A stretch of 64,000 nucleotides of DNA from Elysia crispata (taxonomy: Eukaryota; Mollusca; Gastropoda; Plakobranchidae). The position numbers and the translations under genes are program-made. A model generated the notes under the pieces. The model was not told where the DNA came from and did not search any database. It saw only the letters and a list, made by a program, of their open reading frames with translations. The stretch lies in the NCBI GenBank assembly GCA_033675545.1, contig JAWDGP010006768.1:1-64000 (forward strand), written 5' to 3'. Every line of letters starts with the position of its first letter. Positions within the stretch are counted from its first letter, which is position 1. Below are positions 8,738 through 22,175 of this stretch, piece after piece.

Positions 8738-8892
8738 GTACGAAAAACATACCACATTTACATGCACAATTACCCCAACTGCATGTACGAAAAACACTTT
8801 TTTCGTACACGCACTCGCGAGGTAATAGATGTGTTTTTCGTACATGCAGAATTGGGGTAATTGTGCATGTAGATGTGGTATGTTTTTCGTAC
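8738..8892. repeat. Near-perfect 60-bp palindrome at the right end
   Basis: Arm 8738-8797 is the reverse complement of arm 8831-8892 with only a few mismatches. About 33 bases separate them. Each arm begins with GTACGAAAAACATACC and ends with GTACGAAAAACAC. The outer arm is also the right terminal inverted repeat, so the inner arm is an extra inverted copy. It could fold into a long hairpin. The left end has only one full copy plus partial words. Confidence 0.9.
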
Positions 8893-8916
8893 AAGGTGGT
8901 CCAGAACCAGCCTTCT
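8831..8916 (-). repeat. Right terminal inverted repeat
   Basis: Reverse complement of 31-115. Reading inward on the minus strand it starts AGAAGGCTGGTTCTGGACCA, while the left end starts AGAGGGGGGTTCTGGACCA. The outermost 10 bases are therefore the most diverged, while the following 60 are nearly identical. Confidence 0.85.
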
Positions 8917-8922
8917 GTATAC
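8917..8922 (+). repeat. Right 6-bp target-site duplication GTATAC
   Basis: Identical to 25-30 and immediately outside the terminal CT of the element. AT-rich host sequence begins after it. Confidence 0.8.
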
Positions 8923-10664
<1,742 letters not shown>

Positions 10665-11692
10665 CTGATAACAGACAGCAACAATGTGAGTTGATGGGTA
10701 AATCGGCTCATTAAACAAAAAAAAATAAAGTGTGGTGTCTGACAAGGATGTGTGTTTGCTCCAGACCTTCTCTCTCTCTAAAGGAAATGATTTGAGAAGC
10801 ATAGAAGGATACCCAGCAATTAAAATAGGAAGGCACAAAGTAAGCAACATGAGATACGCTGATGACGCTGTATTAATTGCAGAAAATAAAGAAGACTTGC
10901 CACAATTATTAGACATCACTGAAGAAGAAAGCAGAAGGAAAGGATATGGATTAAAGAGCAAAAACACAGAAATAATGGTCGTCAATAGAAACAATGAGTG
11001 TGCACAGATCAATTCTTTAGCAGCCAAAATTAATTCAAGTTCATGGGCACTTTAATGTTAAGGGATGGACACAACAACTGTGAAATCGCACCAAGAACGG
11101 CGCAAGTTAAAAATGAGTTTTCATTGACTGAAATCAGAACTCACAAATGAATACATCTCATCTACATGAGAAAAAGAGCACTGGAGTGTTTTATTGAACC
11201 CATCCTTATGTATGGATGTTAGGCTTGGACAATTTAAAAAACAACTACAAAATTAACTGGACGCAACAGAAATGTGGTTCCTAAGGATAATGCTATGAAT
11301 CTTATTCATGGACTTCAAAGAAATCAAACTAAACTGTGCTACGAGGAGCTAGCACACCATTGCTCATAGACTACAGGCAGTCTTTTTTTGGCCATATGAT
11401 GAGAAAAAAGAAACTAAAACATCTTGCGACAACTCGATAGATTTTAAAGGAAAAGGCAGCAGGGGAAAGAAGCGAGAAAGGATAAGTGGCTAAATGTAAA
11501 ATGAGTGACAAATGCACTAACAGCATCAAGGGATAGAGATGCGCAGAAGGTCATGATCGCCTACTCTAAGGAGCAGGGCCCCTAATTCATTGACATATAG
11601 TGAATTTTCTATGAATAATCTAAGGATTGCCGTGTTTTACAAAACAAAACAAAACCAAAAAAAAAAAAAACAAAACAAAAAACAAAAAAAAA
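10665..11692 (+). mobile_element. 5'-truncated, decayed LINE retrotransposon (RTE/CFDP2-like)
   Basis: Translation of 10732-11055 gives part of a reverse transcriptase. It contains the catalytic box YADDAV followed by LIAENKEDLPQLLDITEEESRRKG, typical of animal LINEs often mis-annotated as craniofacial development protein 2. Downstream in shifting frames come the usual 3' segments: the 'ALECFIEPILMYGC' region near 11180-11220, a degraded 'FGHMMR' near 11388-11405, and 'DRDAQKVMIAYSKEQGP' near 11536-11582. Many stops and frameshifts make it a pseudogene. An A-rich tail with AAAAC units (11640-11692) may mark its 3' end. The 5' part, including the endonuclease, is missing. Confidence 0.8.
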
Positions 11693-13200
11693 GGTATATC
11701 TAATAAAGGTAGTTGTAAGCAATATGTCTTTGTTGTTTCAACGTAATGGATACCGCATATGTTGGGCGTTGCTCTACATAAAATTATGTATAGACAAACA
11801 CTGCCATAAATACAGCACAGATTGCAAATATAACATCACACTCTGGTTCTATAACATTTTCAAAGCTGGAAAGTACAAAGGACTCAAATCATACACAGTG
11901 GAAAAAAACCCATAATACAAAGAAATGTATTCACAAACCCTTTGCAGACATGAAATTTGCTTGAAAAGAAAGAGATGAACATTACAAGGTAAACATGTAA
12001 GTCTCACTTGTGCATGACGTGTAAGCTGACTACCTTTGATTGGTCTACAAATGTAGCCCAAAATTTGTCTTGACCTACAAAGACTTAAAGCAGGAACAAA
12101 CGATTTTTTCCCTCTCCTAATTTTTGGAGAAAATCCAAAAAAAAAAAAAAAAAGATTTTTGTGAAGGATGAAGTTTGTTTTGAGCAGAAAGGATAAGAAA
12201 AGAGATGACATGAAAGCTTCAAAAACCTGTCTGTCCTAGAGGAGAAAATAAAGAAAAACACACACAAAAACAAGATAAAAATGCAATGATGTCACAAGGC
12301 TGTTTAAAATGAACCAACAGAAGATCTCAGCACTTTAAGCCTATATCTCTGCCAAGTAATGAACGGGGGTTGATTTCTTAAGTCTACCAGTCTTATTCCC
12401 ATTGAAATTGTGATAAAACAATAATTAAACCTAGATTTCAATGATCTTGTCACAAGCAAAAAAAGAGAATTAAGAGTTTTAGAGCCAACTAGAGAAAGCC
12501 ATCAATTATTGGCCATGTCTGATTTGGCTAAGCTAATCACTACAAGATTGTGAGACTTCAGCCATTTACTTTGGAAATACAAAAATCTTTCGAACAACAA
12601 ATTAAAACATTATAGTTGGTTCAGAAGTAAATAATTGCACTAAATTGTAAATATCTTTTGGACTATAGAAGGACCTCAATAGCTTATTGTAATATTTCAC
12701 AATAACCCTACAAAAGCGTTTTTTTACCACATCAAACATATATAGCAGCTGATTTTGCTTCTTTGTTAAATTTAAGTCCCTTTCTTTAGAGCAGCAACTG
12801 CTCTCCCTAAAGACTATGACAGAAGCCTGGTATAATGCTGTGTTTGAAAAGGACAAGTCAAGCAACATGTCTATACCAATTAATTTTTACCTTTATAAGT
12901 AACCTTATTGCTATGGTATCAAAAGTAATGATGCCATGAATTTAAACTAGTTTAAAAATTCTTGAGAAAAGAAAATCAACTTACAGATCAAGGGCAAAAT
13001 CCCTTAACTAGGCTGATGCGTCACATTGATTCTAATCGTGTCACTCTTCAAAACTCAGTAGATGGTAAGGATTCATTTTCAAAAGCACATTGTCTCAAGT
13101 TGTTTAGACTGTGGCTGGTGATCTTCTCAAAATGAAGAAGAGTTTGAAGATCTAGGTCAGATTATCACTGAAGATATTGAGAGGAGCATATATGAATAGA
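11693..13200. other. Non-coding AT-rich stretch
   Basis: I see poly-A runs (for example at 12133-12154) and no frame with codon structure, splice-flanked exon or known motif. Open frames here are short and composed of Phe/Leu/Lys-rich chance sequence. Confidence 0.6.
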
Positions 13201-13236
13201 CAGGAACGAGTTACACAGAGAAGGGATAGAGAGGGA

Positions 13237-13891
13237 GGAGGGGAAGGGGGAGGGGAGAGAGAGAGAGAGAAAGAGAGAGAGAGTTTTTCTTGGTGTAATG
13301 ACGAGTTATAAATTTGTATATTAGAAGAAACTCTCCCTGTATCTCTCTCTGTCCTCTCTGTATCTCTCTCTTTGTCCTCTCTGTAACTCTGTGCTCCCTG
13401 TATCTCTCTCAGTCCTCTCTTTATCTCTCTCTGTGTCTCTGTCGCTGTATCTCTCTCTCTGTCCTCTCTGTAGCTCTCTCTGTCCTCTCCGTATCTCTCT
13501 CTCTCTCTTTGTCCTCTCTATGTCTCTTTTCTCTTCGTATCTCTTTCTGTCCTCTATGTATCTCTTTGTCTGTCTGTCTGTCTCTCTCTCTGCATCTATC
13601 TCTCTGTCCTCTCTGTATATCTCTCTGTGTCTCTTTCCTCTCTGTATCTCTCTCTGTAGTCTCCGTATCTCTTTGTCTGTCTCTCTGTTCTCTCTGCATC
13701 TCTCTCTCTCTGTCCTCTCTGTAACTCTCTCTCTCTGTCCTCTCTGTATCTCTTTCTCTCTGTCTGCTCTCCCTGCATCTCTCTCTCCGTCTACTCTGTA
13801 TCTCTCTCTGTCCTCTCTACATCTCTTTCTCTCTGCATCTCTCTCTGTCCTCTCTGTATCTCTCTCTGTCCTCTCTACATCTCTTTCTCTC

Positions 13892-13936
<45 letters not shown>
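13237..13936. repeat. GA tract followed by degenerate CT-rich minisatellite
   Basis: An AG-rich tract (13237-13283) is followed, after a short unique piece, by about 600 bases of pyrimidine-rich repeat (13333-13933). It is built from variants of 'ctctctgtatctctctctgtc' with unit lengths around 20-26 bases. 'TCCTCTCTGTATCTCT' recurs more than ten times. It ends in a pure CT run. Open frames on both strands are artefacts of the missing stop codons. Confidence 0.9.
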
Positions 13937-16320
13937 AAGAAAATTTGATTGTACACAGAGCATTTTTTGTTATTGATTTAGCTCTTATTTTTTTTTTCTG
14001 TGCTCGAATTCCAGCTGTGTCCTCCAAATGTTAAGTTTTGCTTTCTGTGTTTTACTGGCTTAACTGAGGCACCATAAAGGTTTACTCATCAGAAAATACA
14101 TAAAGGCCTATATTCTAGTTTACATATTGAGCATTGCTCTTTTCATCTTGTCTTTTCTTAAGACAAATGAAGTGAATACGATCAATATCAATTAGTTATA
14201 ATACTTCTCATTAGGGCTCACCTAGCTGTGTAAAGAGAAAAATAAGAATCTAACATTTAGATCTAGATTTATAATTTGGAATGAAAGTCAACAACTATTA
14301 TTATACTCTCATGTCATGTAATGCTCAGTTTCGATTATAAGATTTAGATTCACTCTCAATCTAGTTATAGCACTACTTAAATTTTCATCGATCTTAATAA
14401 TCAACTAAATTTATTTAATGTATCTTGACGAAAAAAGAAATGGATATTTGTATTAATTATGATTAGGACAAGAAATAAGAAAGATCCTTTTGTAGTACAT
14501 AACAGAAAAATCTGAGTGTAAAGGTAGAGATAACAAAGTTTTTCGGATGAATGTGCTGTAAAGAGATAAAGTTAACAACTCTATGACACCAATTCATTGG
14601 ATGGTTTCAACTGCAATGCAAATCTCAATACATGTATTGGAATTGAAAGTATAAATAATATTTAAAAAAAAAATATCCCTATATATATCAGCCAGTTCAA
14701 TACTTTCGCACAGGTTCACACTCAATGAAGGAAATAACATTGTACGCTTCAGAGAATTATATTTTCACCATTTCTTTTTACATAAAATTTTACATATACA
14801 TTTAACCTTAAGCAAAAAAGTTTCCATATTGCATAAGGATAGAATTTACAAAGGATCACATGAAATGTTAAATGTTCAAAATATTCGGAATTGAGAAAAT
14901 TTACAAAAAATTCTCTTCCCTGATTACGGATTGCTCACTACTACTTATTCTGTCACAGTACAATACATTGTAACACATTCTGCCTAGTTTGAATTTTAAA
15001 AAAATCCACAGCTATGGAAACTTGAATTGAGTCAAAAATGAAAAAAAAATTGATGAACAGAATTTGGGATTTCAAAGAAAGTCAATCAAATGAAGTGGAC
15101 TGGATTGTATTAATTGTTACATTCTCTTTCAAAGTGAATATAACAGGCAAGTCAATTCTATTACAGTGAAACACCAGTAAACCAAAATATTTCAATCAGA
15201 GATTTATAGCTCGGCCAAAACGGTATGAAGTCCTTAAACTGTGCTTTTTTTTCCTTAACAAATAATCTTGACTAAAGCAAATGTTTTTTGCAGCCCTGAA
15301 ACTAGACTTTAACACTGCCCCCACACTAGTTCAGACTGAGTAATTGTATGCAAACTTCATTATATTTTTTAACCTTCTCTTTATCTTTACAACTGCAAGA
15401 CCAGAAAATAAGCAGAACCAAGAGAAAGAATCTATTTCAAAATCTAAGGAAATAACACAGCCCCCCTCAGGCCATTTCTACCATCTTTGACAATGTTTGA
15501 TTACAGCCATATTCTACAGGCAAGGATAAATTCTTGATTTCAAAATTTTTATTATGAAAAGCAGCATGTGTCTTACCGATCTTAAAATTAACAAACTTTA
15601 CCCCGTACAGTTGGAGCAAACTGTCCATTAATTAGAGCATTTTGCAAGAGTAATAGAATAGAGATACGTCTGAAATCTATGAAGTCCACGATCCAGAGCA
15701 CATTTTTTTATCCACTTTGGAAATAAATACATAAAAGCATCGTAATAAAACAAATTTAAAGAAAAACTTTTCAAGAGCATAATTTTTACCTTGTTGGAAA
15801 AGATATCAGAGTGGGAGAAAACTGACTGTCTCAGCTCAATAGAACATAGATTCTGTCTGTTGGGCCAGCACCTGATGGTATAGAAAGGACAACATTGATA
15901 AGTGAGTGACAAGTTTTATTTGTGGTATTCTAATTTTGTACATATCTATAATCATTGTAGGGGAATTTTAATTGATAAAGAATTTTTCCATTTCTTTTCT
16001 AGATAAATCTTTTACCAAAAAAGTATTATATTAACACACTGAAATAACTAAAAAATATGATTGTCTCATTCAACATATTCATGGACTCTTTACGACTAGT
16101 AAAAATAATTTGAAAATTAAAAAAAAATACAGATAAATGCTAGAAATGTTGGTTCTCGCTTGCAAACGAACGCAACATGCTTGATCTACGCCTGTCTTGA
16201 TGCAGCAGAAAGAAGTCTGACACATATTGAGTAACCAGCAATCGGTTCTTGTTAGACTCAGACCTGTTTGGGAGGGAATTGGGGCAAGGAGAGCACTTTT
16301 CATTATTCAGGTAAAGGCCT
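13937..16320. other. Non-coding AT-rich stretch
   Basis: No frame longer than about 95 codons and no motif that I recognise. The one minus-strand frame (15912-15628) lacks splice or composition support. No repeat unit stood out. Confidence 0.55.
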
Positions 16321-16384
16321 AGAGAAAAGAGGGTGAGATATATAGAGCAGTATATATATATATATATCTCCTCAAGCGACCTGT

Positions 16385-16675
16385 TTGTCGTCAGATTCAG
16401 AAGACATTCCACCGATTTGTATAAAAACGAAAGGCAGTTTGCAAACATTGCGTATGAAAGGCAAAGAGGCAAGATATGACTCCAGTGGAAGCCTCAGTGA
16501 TACCTCACTGGGATGTTATTCAGACAGCGATCAGGACTATGTAACAGCTCAAGGTAATCAACATTCTCCTGTGCTTCCAGAGAAACAGCAACACCACACT
16601 TCGTCTACATCTCCTCTAAATTACATGCAACTTTCAATCGTTGCAATGAGAGTCGTAGCTCAAGAAACTGAATGA
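16385..16675 (+). CDS. Unassigned Ser/Asp-rich open frame, possibly an orphan or decayed exon
   Basis: A 96-codon frame starts MSSDSEDIPPICIKTKG and continues with Ser/Asp-rich acidic stretches (DSSGSLSDTSLGCYSDSDQD) and a Gln/His patch. It looks like disordered protein rather than random AT-rich translation, and its base composition is slightly richer in GC than its surroundings. A pyrimidine-poor CAG lies just upstream at about 16393-16395, but no convincing donor or neighbouring exon was found. It could be an isolated exon, a fragment of a transposon protein, or chance. I do not recognise it. Confidence 0.25.
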   Translation: MSSDSEDIPPICIKTKGSLQTLRMKGKEARYDSSGSLSDTSLGCYSDSDQDYVTAQGNQHSPVLPEKQQHHTSSTSPLNYMQLSIVAMRVVAQETE

Positions 16676-16929
16676 AGGCCAAGCATCAAAACTCAGGAAA
16701 TAGTAGAAATCGAGAATGACAGTAGTCACCTCATGAGAGTGAGAGCAAAACTTATTAAAGACAAAGAAGAAAGCCAGCGAAACAAAACAAAAGTTTCAAT
16801 TTGCTTTGATCTACAAGAAGTATGAATATTTTGTTCAAAGAGTGTGTGAATATGTGAGGGATCATATATCATAGGTAATGAGACAAGAACTCTCATATTT
16901 TTAAAATATTAATAATTATGGAATCGGAT

Positions 16930-19225
16930 CACAATCAGTGTAACGTACATCATGGTTGACACCAAAAGGGTGGTTAAATCACCCTTATTTGAGGTTTAAA
17001 CTTGATCAAACTACATTTAATCACTTTCTACAAGTGATTGAAAGGTTGAAAAGGTTAACACAATGAGCACAACAAAAGATTGTGAGTATAAAAACAACTA
17101 TAATTCGGGTCAAATGACGTACATAACTTTTTCACTTTATTGACAGCCATATTTTTTACAATTTATGTAACATATAATATATATCAATAGACAAATCCAA
17201 ATAGTCTTATAAATGTGTGTCCTACAAGCCTTCATGTTTTGAATAATAAATTATTGGTTTGAAATGAGGAAAAAAAGTTTTTAATCAATTTGTAACGTAC
17301 ATCACTGCTTAGACAACAAAATTGGAAAAAAAAACTTCAACTACATTTTTTCAGACGCTTTTGATGTTTAAATATTTTGAGCTATCAAAATTAGTAAATA
17401 GTCACATGCAAATTGATAAACATATTAGGCCATAGGAAAAATATAAAGCATTAAAAATGGAATAAATGATGTATTCTGTGATTCACATAAATCAGAACTA
17501 ATGATAATTCAAAATCACTAAATCAGGACATTTCATATAAATATTGCAACAGTTTAAGTTCTGAAAGTCTATGGAAATGGTCTAAAATATTTAAATACTT
17601 GGTATTTGCAATCAACATTTTTTGCTCATAAAGAAGGGGAAATTTTTCCTGATAATTTTGAAACATACTGATACATTATTAGTGGTGTACTAAATGAGCC
17701 ATTATATTCCACAAACATTAATTAAGTCAAATAATTAAATAATCTGCAAAACAAACAACAAACAACAAAACTAGCAATAGAGAACCTAAGGAATGGGAAG
17801 AAAAGTAGAACATTAAGGAAAAACTACTTCTCTAAATTTAGTATAAATTTACATTTAAGTGATGTTTTATGTTCCTGATGATTAAATATCAATTACGATC
17901 TGCATTGCCTATGCGGAAGCTCTGTTGCAACTACCCTTTTTAGGGCTGTTCCCAATCATCAGTATACGTTGCAGGGTGTGTCTCTTTGAGACTTTTCCAG
18001 AAGATCAGTAAATGATTACTGCTAAAAGAGCACATTGAGATTGTAATTTTCAGCAACCTGAGTGAAAAAAAATAATTTTTTTTTAGATTCACGCAATAGA
18101 AAACTTGTAGCCTAATACAAGTGAATATCTGACATCTGCTAAGTTATAATATCCAAGTTTTTTTTTTAATTGAAATGTTTCAGAAGGAAAACAGCAACTC
18201 AATAGCCACATTTGACAAAAAAAAATACTTCTATAGCATTCAAAATTGCCTAAAATGAATCTTATTGCCCACGAATAACTATAAAGTTGCAAAAAAATTG
18301 TCCATTAAGCCTCAAAAAAATTCTTTGGAACCACTTATAGAAAGTAAATGTGTTTATCAAATCAAGCTACACATCTTCAATTGTTTAACTTCATTGGGTG
18401 AAACTGATGTATGACATTATAGAATTATTGATCATATAGACCTATTTGAGTATTCTATGCTTATCAAAATACAAATCAAAGAAAGCTATATGTTTCTAGC
18501 TAGATCTCAAGGGTTTATTGTGGTTCGTTGGAGAGAGGCTAAACAAAGCACACAAGATTGGGGTCAAGTGATGTACGTTATTGAGCACAATTTGTGTGCA
18601 ATCCTTTCACCACTTGCACATAAAGCTCTTCCCTATAAAAATTATTCTGTATATCAAAACTGGACTAAATCAATATCTAAATAGGGTTTCACCATTCATA
18701 TCATTGTGACACTAAATAAAGCACATGAGATTGGGGCCAAATGATGTTCATTACGTAGATCTAAGTTAAACTGAACAAAATTTGTGTGTTAACCTTTCAT
18801 TGCATGCGCAAAAAAGCTATTTCCTGCTTAACTTCTTTATGCATTAAAGCAACAGATACGTACGTGTCCAATTATTCAATCTATACTTTTATAGTTCTGA
18901 TACCTGATCAAAGAACTTCATCATCTGTGTCCCACAATTTTAGTTTTAAAATAAAATGACATGTGAACTAAGAACAAAGGAGCTAACACATATGATTGAT
19001 CGTATTGTACGTCATTATTAAAGCACAGATTAACGTGCATCACATAGAAAACGAATTTATCACTATTACCAAAGTTGTTGTTAGAAACTTACTGTAATGA
19101 GAAAATCCTTATTCTCTATAGTCGTACCCTCTAGGCAGGATCCTTTCTAAAGTGAACTTGCGCCCGTAGACGGCCCAGAGGTACAGTACACCTCTTTGTT
19201 ACGTGCATGTACATCATTTTGACCC
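16930..19225. repeat. Diverged repeat family with a TGA(C/T)GTACGTTA-like core
   Basis: Related words occur at about 16941 (GTAACGTACATCATGGTTGACACC), 17107 (inverted, CGGGTCAAATGACGTACATAAC) and 17291 (GTAACGTACATCA). Further copies lie at 18556 (inverted, TTGGGGTCAAGTGATGTACGTTA), 18731 (inverted, TTGGGGCCAAATGATGTTCATTACG), 19002-19040, and 19201 (ACGTGCATGTACATCATTTTGACCCG). Copies at 18540-18640 and 18718-18820 align over about 100 bases, including an upstream 'aaacaaagcacacaagattgggg' word. Spacing inside the clusters is about 165-190 bases. It is a decayed interspersed or satellite-like family that I cannot name. Confidence 0.55.
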
Positions 19226-22150
19226 GAAAGTGACTAGACTTAGGTTGAAGACTCGTAGATAATAGGAATCGACTTTTGCTTCAAAGTTTTTCTTTGAATT
19301 TGTTAATAACTTTTGCAATTTTAATTTATAACGAAGATAGTGACTTCATGTAAACTATGATGAGGCAGACTTGGTGAAAATCACCTTTGATTTTGACACA
19401 GAGAATGACATCCATTTTTTATTTTGTAGATTTTTAATTAATGTGGCATTCTATCACTGGTTATAATGATGTCGGTATTTAGTAAAAGTATTTAAAGAGA
19501 TAAAGCAATTACAAAACAATGATGATTGTTACTTTAGAAACAAAGGCTCAAAATCGACCTCTGTAATTAATGTCATTGAGTAGGATCTAATTTTTGTTCT
19601 CAAAATTTCTGGTTTTCAGTTCTGTTTTTTCAATAACTGGGCAGAACTTTGTCTAACCCTTGTGTTTCATGCTATTCTTTGAAATTCTCTAAGTTTTGAG
19701 ACCACCTTAAATGGTGTTAGTTGGCTAGAAATGGAAATAAATGACATTTAAACATATACCCATAGAATGTTCCAGTTTTGGGCAACTAGAACTCTATCTA
19801 GTACCGTAAATCTGAATTGCAAAAGTTTTTTTTTGTCTAATTCTCAACTCCTTATTTTAAAAGTAGAGTGCATGATACAAAGTGGTACCAGGTGAAGCTA
19901 TAGTATATCTAGTGTAAGCTGTTAGTCCAATTTAATTGGTCCGCCATAAATTCGAGAAAGTCGTAAATGCTCATAAATTTGGGGAAAGTCGTAAATGCTC
20001 TGTGGCTCATTAAATATACTAGGCCTATAGAGACGTTAAGTTTGATTAGACAGTGATTGACTGCTATGAAGACGCCAAGGAAATCAAGCCATAAAAGAAA
20101 GTGCATAAATGTACATCTCAAAATGATTTGTGTGAAATTATTCTTATTGGAAGCTGAAAACTTTTCCAAACTTGTACTGTTCAGGTATTGAGGGGGCAAT
20201 TATAAAGCCCAACAATATTTTCCGGCCCCGAAACATGATAAGTTAATGAAAAATAACCCATTTACTATTAGCACCTTATATATTCTTATAGATATATTAT
20301 ATACATACATATATATTTCCCATTGAAAAACAGCTCAATTTTTACAAGCTTCACACCATTAAACGAAGATATTTTTTTTTTGCAATTCATATCTATACCC
20401 TTGTTGTTCACAAATAATACATGTATTGTACCTTGCTCCAAAATGCAAAATATAAAACCATACTCTACCTATGGCTGCACAGACCTGACTTCTTATATTT
20501 TAAAATCCATGGTATATGATTATTTTCAAAAAGATTAGCCTTTTAAAAAGCCCTAAATACTCAGAGTATTTATTACAATGAAGTTTAAAATGCTCCGATA
20601 ACTCTTGGTCGAGAAAACTTAAAGACATTCAGCTCCCAAATGCAAAAAAAAAAAAGTAAGATTTGCATCAAACAAATGGTTTACATTTATAACTACATGT
20701 ATAAACTACCATTACAATTATGATTATAATACATGTAACAGAAGCAACAGCTGAACAACTAGTCCAAGTTTGTGAAGTTCTCAATACATCCTCGGGTTGC
20801 CAGAGAATGAACCCTAGGTATAGTGGGCAGGAAGGTGTGAGAAACAGGGTTGCTCTGAACTTAAAAATTTCTCAATAGTCAAACATCAAAATAAGACTAT
20901 TTTCATGTTAACTTTTAGTTTAATCCGAAAAATTATATTGGCCACATAAAACATCTTCATTTAAAAAAATTAACTGAAATTTTTTTGGACAGGATTTTCA
21001 AATCCCATCAATGAAATCCTCAACTGTAAACAAAATCTTCCTTCTTTTCTGTTTTAAGTAGACAAATCATTAAATTTCTCCTTTACCATTTCAGAAACTG
21101 TACCTTGCGATAGTTATTAATTTAAAAGAGTAGAAGTTTGATTTGATTATTATAGTTTGAAATTCTCTAATTTTGTTTTTATATCGTCTCGAAAAATAGC
21201 ACTCTTACAGACGTTGATAAAACAGAATTAAAAAACCCCCCAGCTCATTGATAATTATAATTTCTCATTTATCTCTTGTGCACATTTTTATATGACCTTT
21301 TCTTGACTTGAGTCTTACAAATGAGAAACGATATACAAGCTCATATATTCTCCCTCTTTCTTTCCCTCTCTTGTAAATATTCTTCCCAAGCAATTTTCCT
21401 TTGGGGGATACAAACCGCTGAATCTTTAACCTTAAAAAATTTATAAATTAGTTACCATAACTTATACACTCTCTTCTTTTTTAGCACAAAAATATGCCTT
21501 ACAACCAGCCTTCGAGTCTTATGTAAGAACTTCAAATGTAGAATTTGATTTTGAAAATAGATCAATCCATCTTTTGTTACAAATCCATTATCCCGTATTT
21601 CAAAGGAGCCAAATATGTCATATCTGTGCAGATATGTGTGAAATCATGTAATTTTTACAATTGAGAAACCAAAAAGAATGGGCTGCTTTAAATATCAGCA
21701 TTTTTGAAAGAGAATGATGGCACAAGGACTTTTTGATTGTTTGAGCCAACTTTAGACACAAAAACTTTTTGAAAAAGAAAAAAAAATAATCAAAATGTGA
21801 CTAATTTTAGTAACATCTTTACACAATTTCATAATTAAAACAAGAGAAGGAATGAAATTTCAAAAAGTGATAACAACCCAAATTTAGAATGAAGCATGTT
21901 GTATTTATTTTACAATTACAATAAATTAAAAAGACAAGGGTACAAAGTTATCTTGGTGAAATTATAATGTACACATAAAAGTGAAAACTAAGCTGCTGTC
22001 ATATAGTGACATAGCATTATGATGATATGCCTTTCTTCAAGTGAGAATTTCAAGGTCTTTCATTGCATTCTCTTAAGCTCTGCTTGATTAAATTTATGGA
22101 TGACTATATTACAGAATGAATTTAGTACCTGTATTTATATTTTATACAGT
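19226..22150. other. Non-coding AT-rich stretch
   Basis: No coding evidence. A 28-base direct repeat 'cataaatt(c/t)g(a/g)g(a/g)aaagtcgtaaatgctc' is tandemly duplicated at about 19946-20001. Otherwise I see only A- and T-runs and short TA repeats near 20280-20315. Confidence 0.6.
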
Positions 22151-22175
22151 TCTGTCAAATTTTAATTAACTACAC

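Larger units (their letters stand above)
25..8922. mobile_element. Compact Maverick/Polinton-type virus-like element with target-site duplications
   Basis: The element occupies 31-8916 and is flanked on both sides by the 6-bp direct repeat GTATAC (25-30 and 8917-8922). Its ends are inverted repeats that start with AG and finish with CT. Terminal AG, 6-bp duplications, a protein-primed polymerase, a retroviral-type integrase, a packaging ATPase and a capsid-like protein together are the hallmarks of Mavericks/Polintons. It is visibly GC-rich compared with the AT-rich DNA around it. Two blocks converge: plus-strand genes at 324-4181 and minus-strand genes from 8680 to 4171, overlapping by about 11 bases at their 3' ends. 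At about 8.9 kb it is smaller than the usual 15-20 kb, and no cysteine protease was recognised. Two frameshifts and a probable polymerase deletion suggest this copy is inactive. Confidence 0.9.

Noticed and set aside
13321-13956. Long Arg-Glu and Ser-Leu frames on both strands
   Set aside because: They arise from a CT/GA minisatellite, and open frames on both strands are expected from such sequence.
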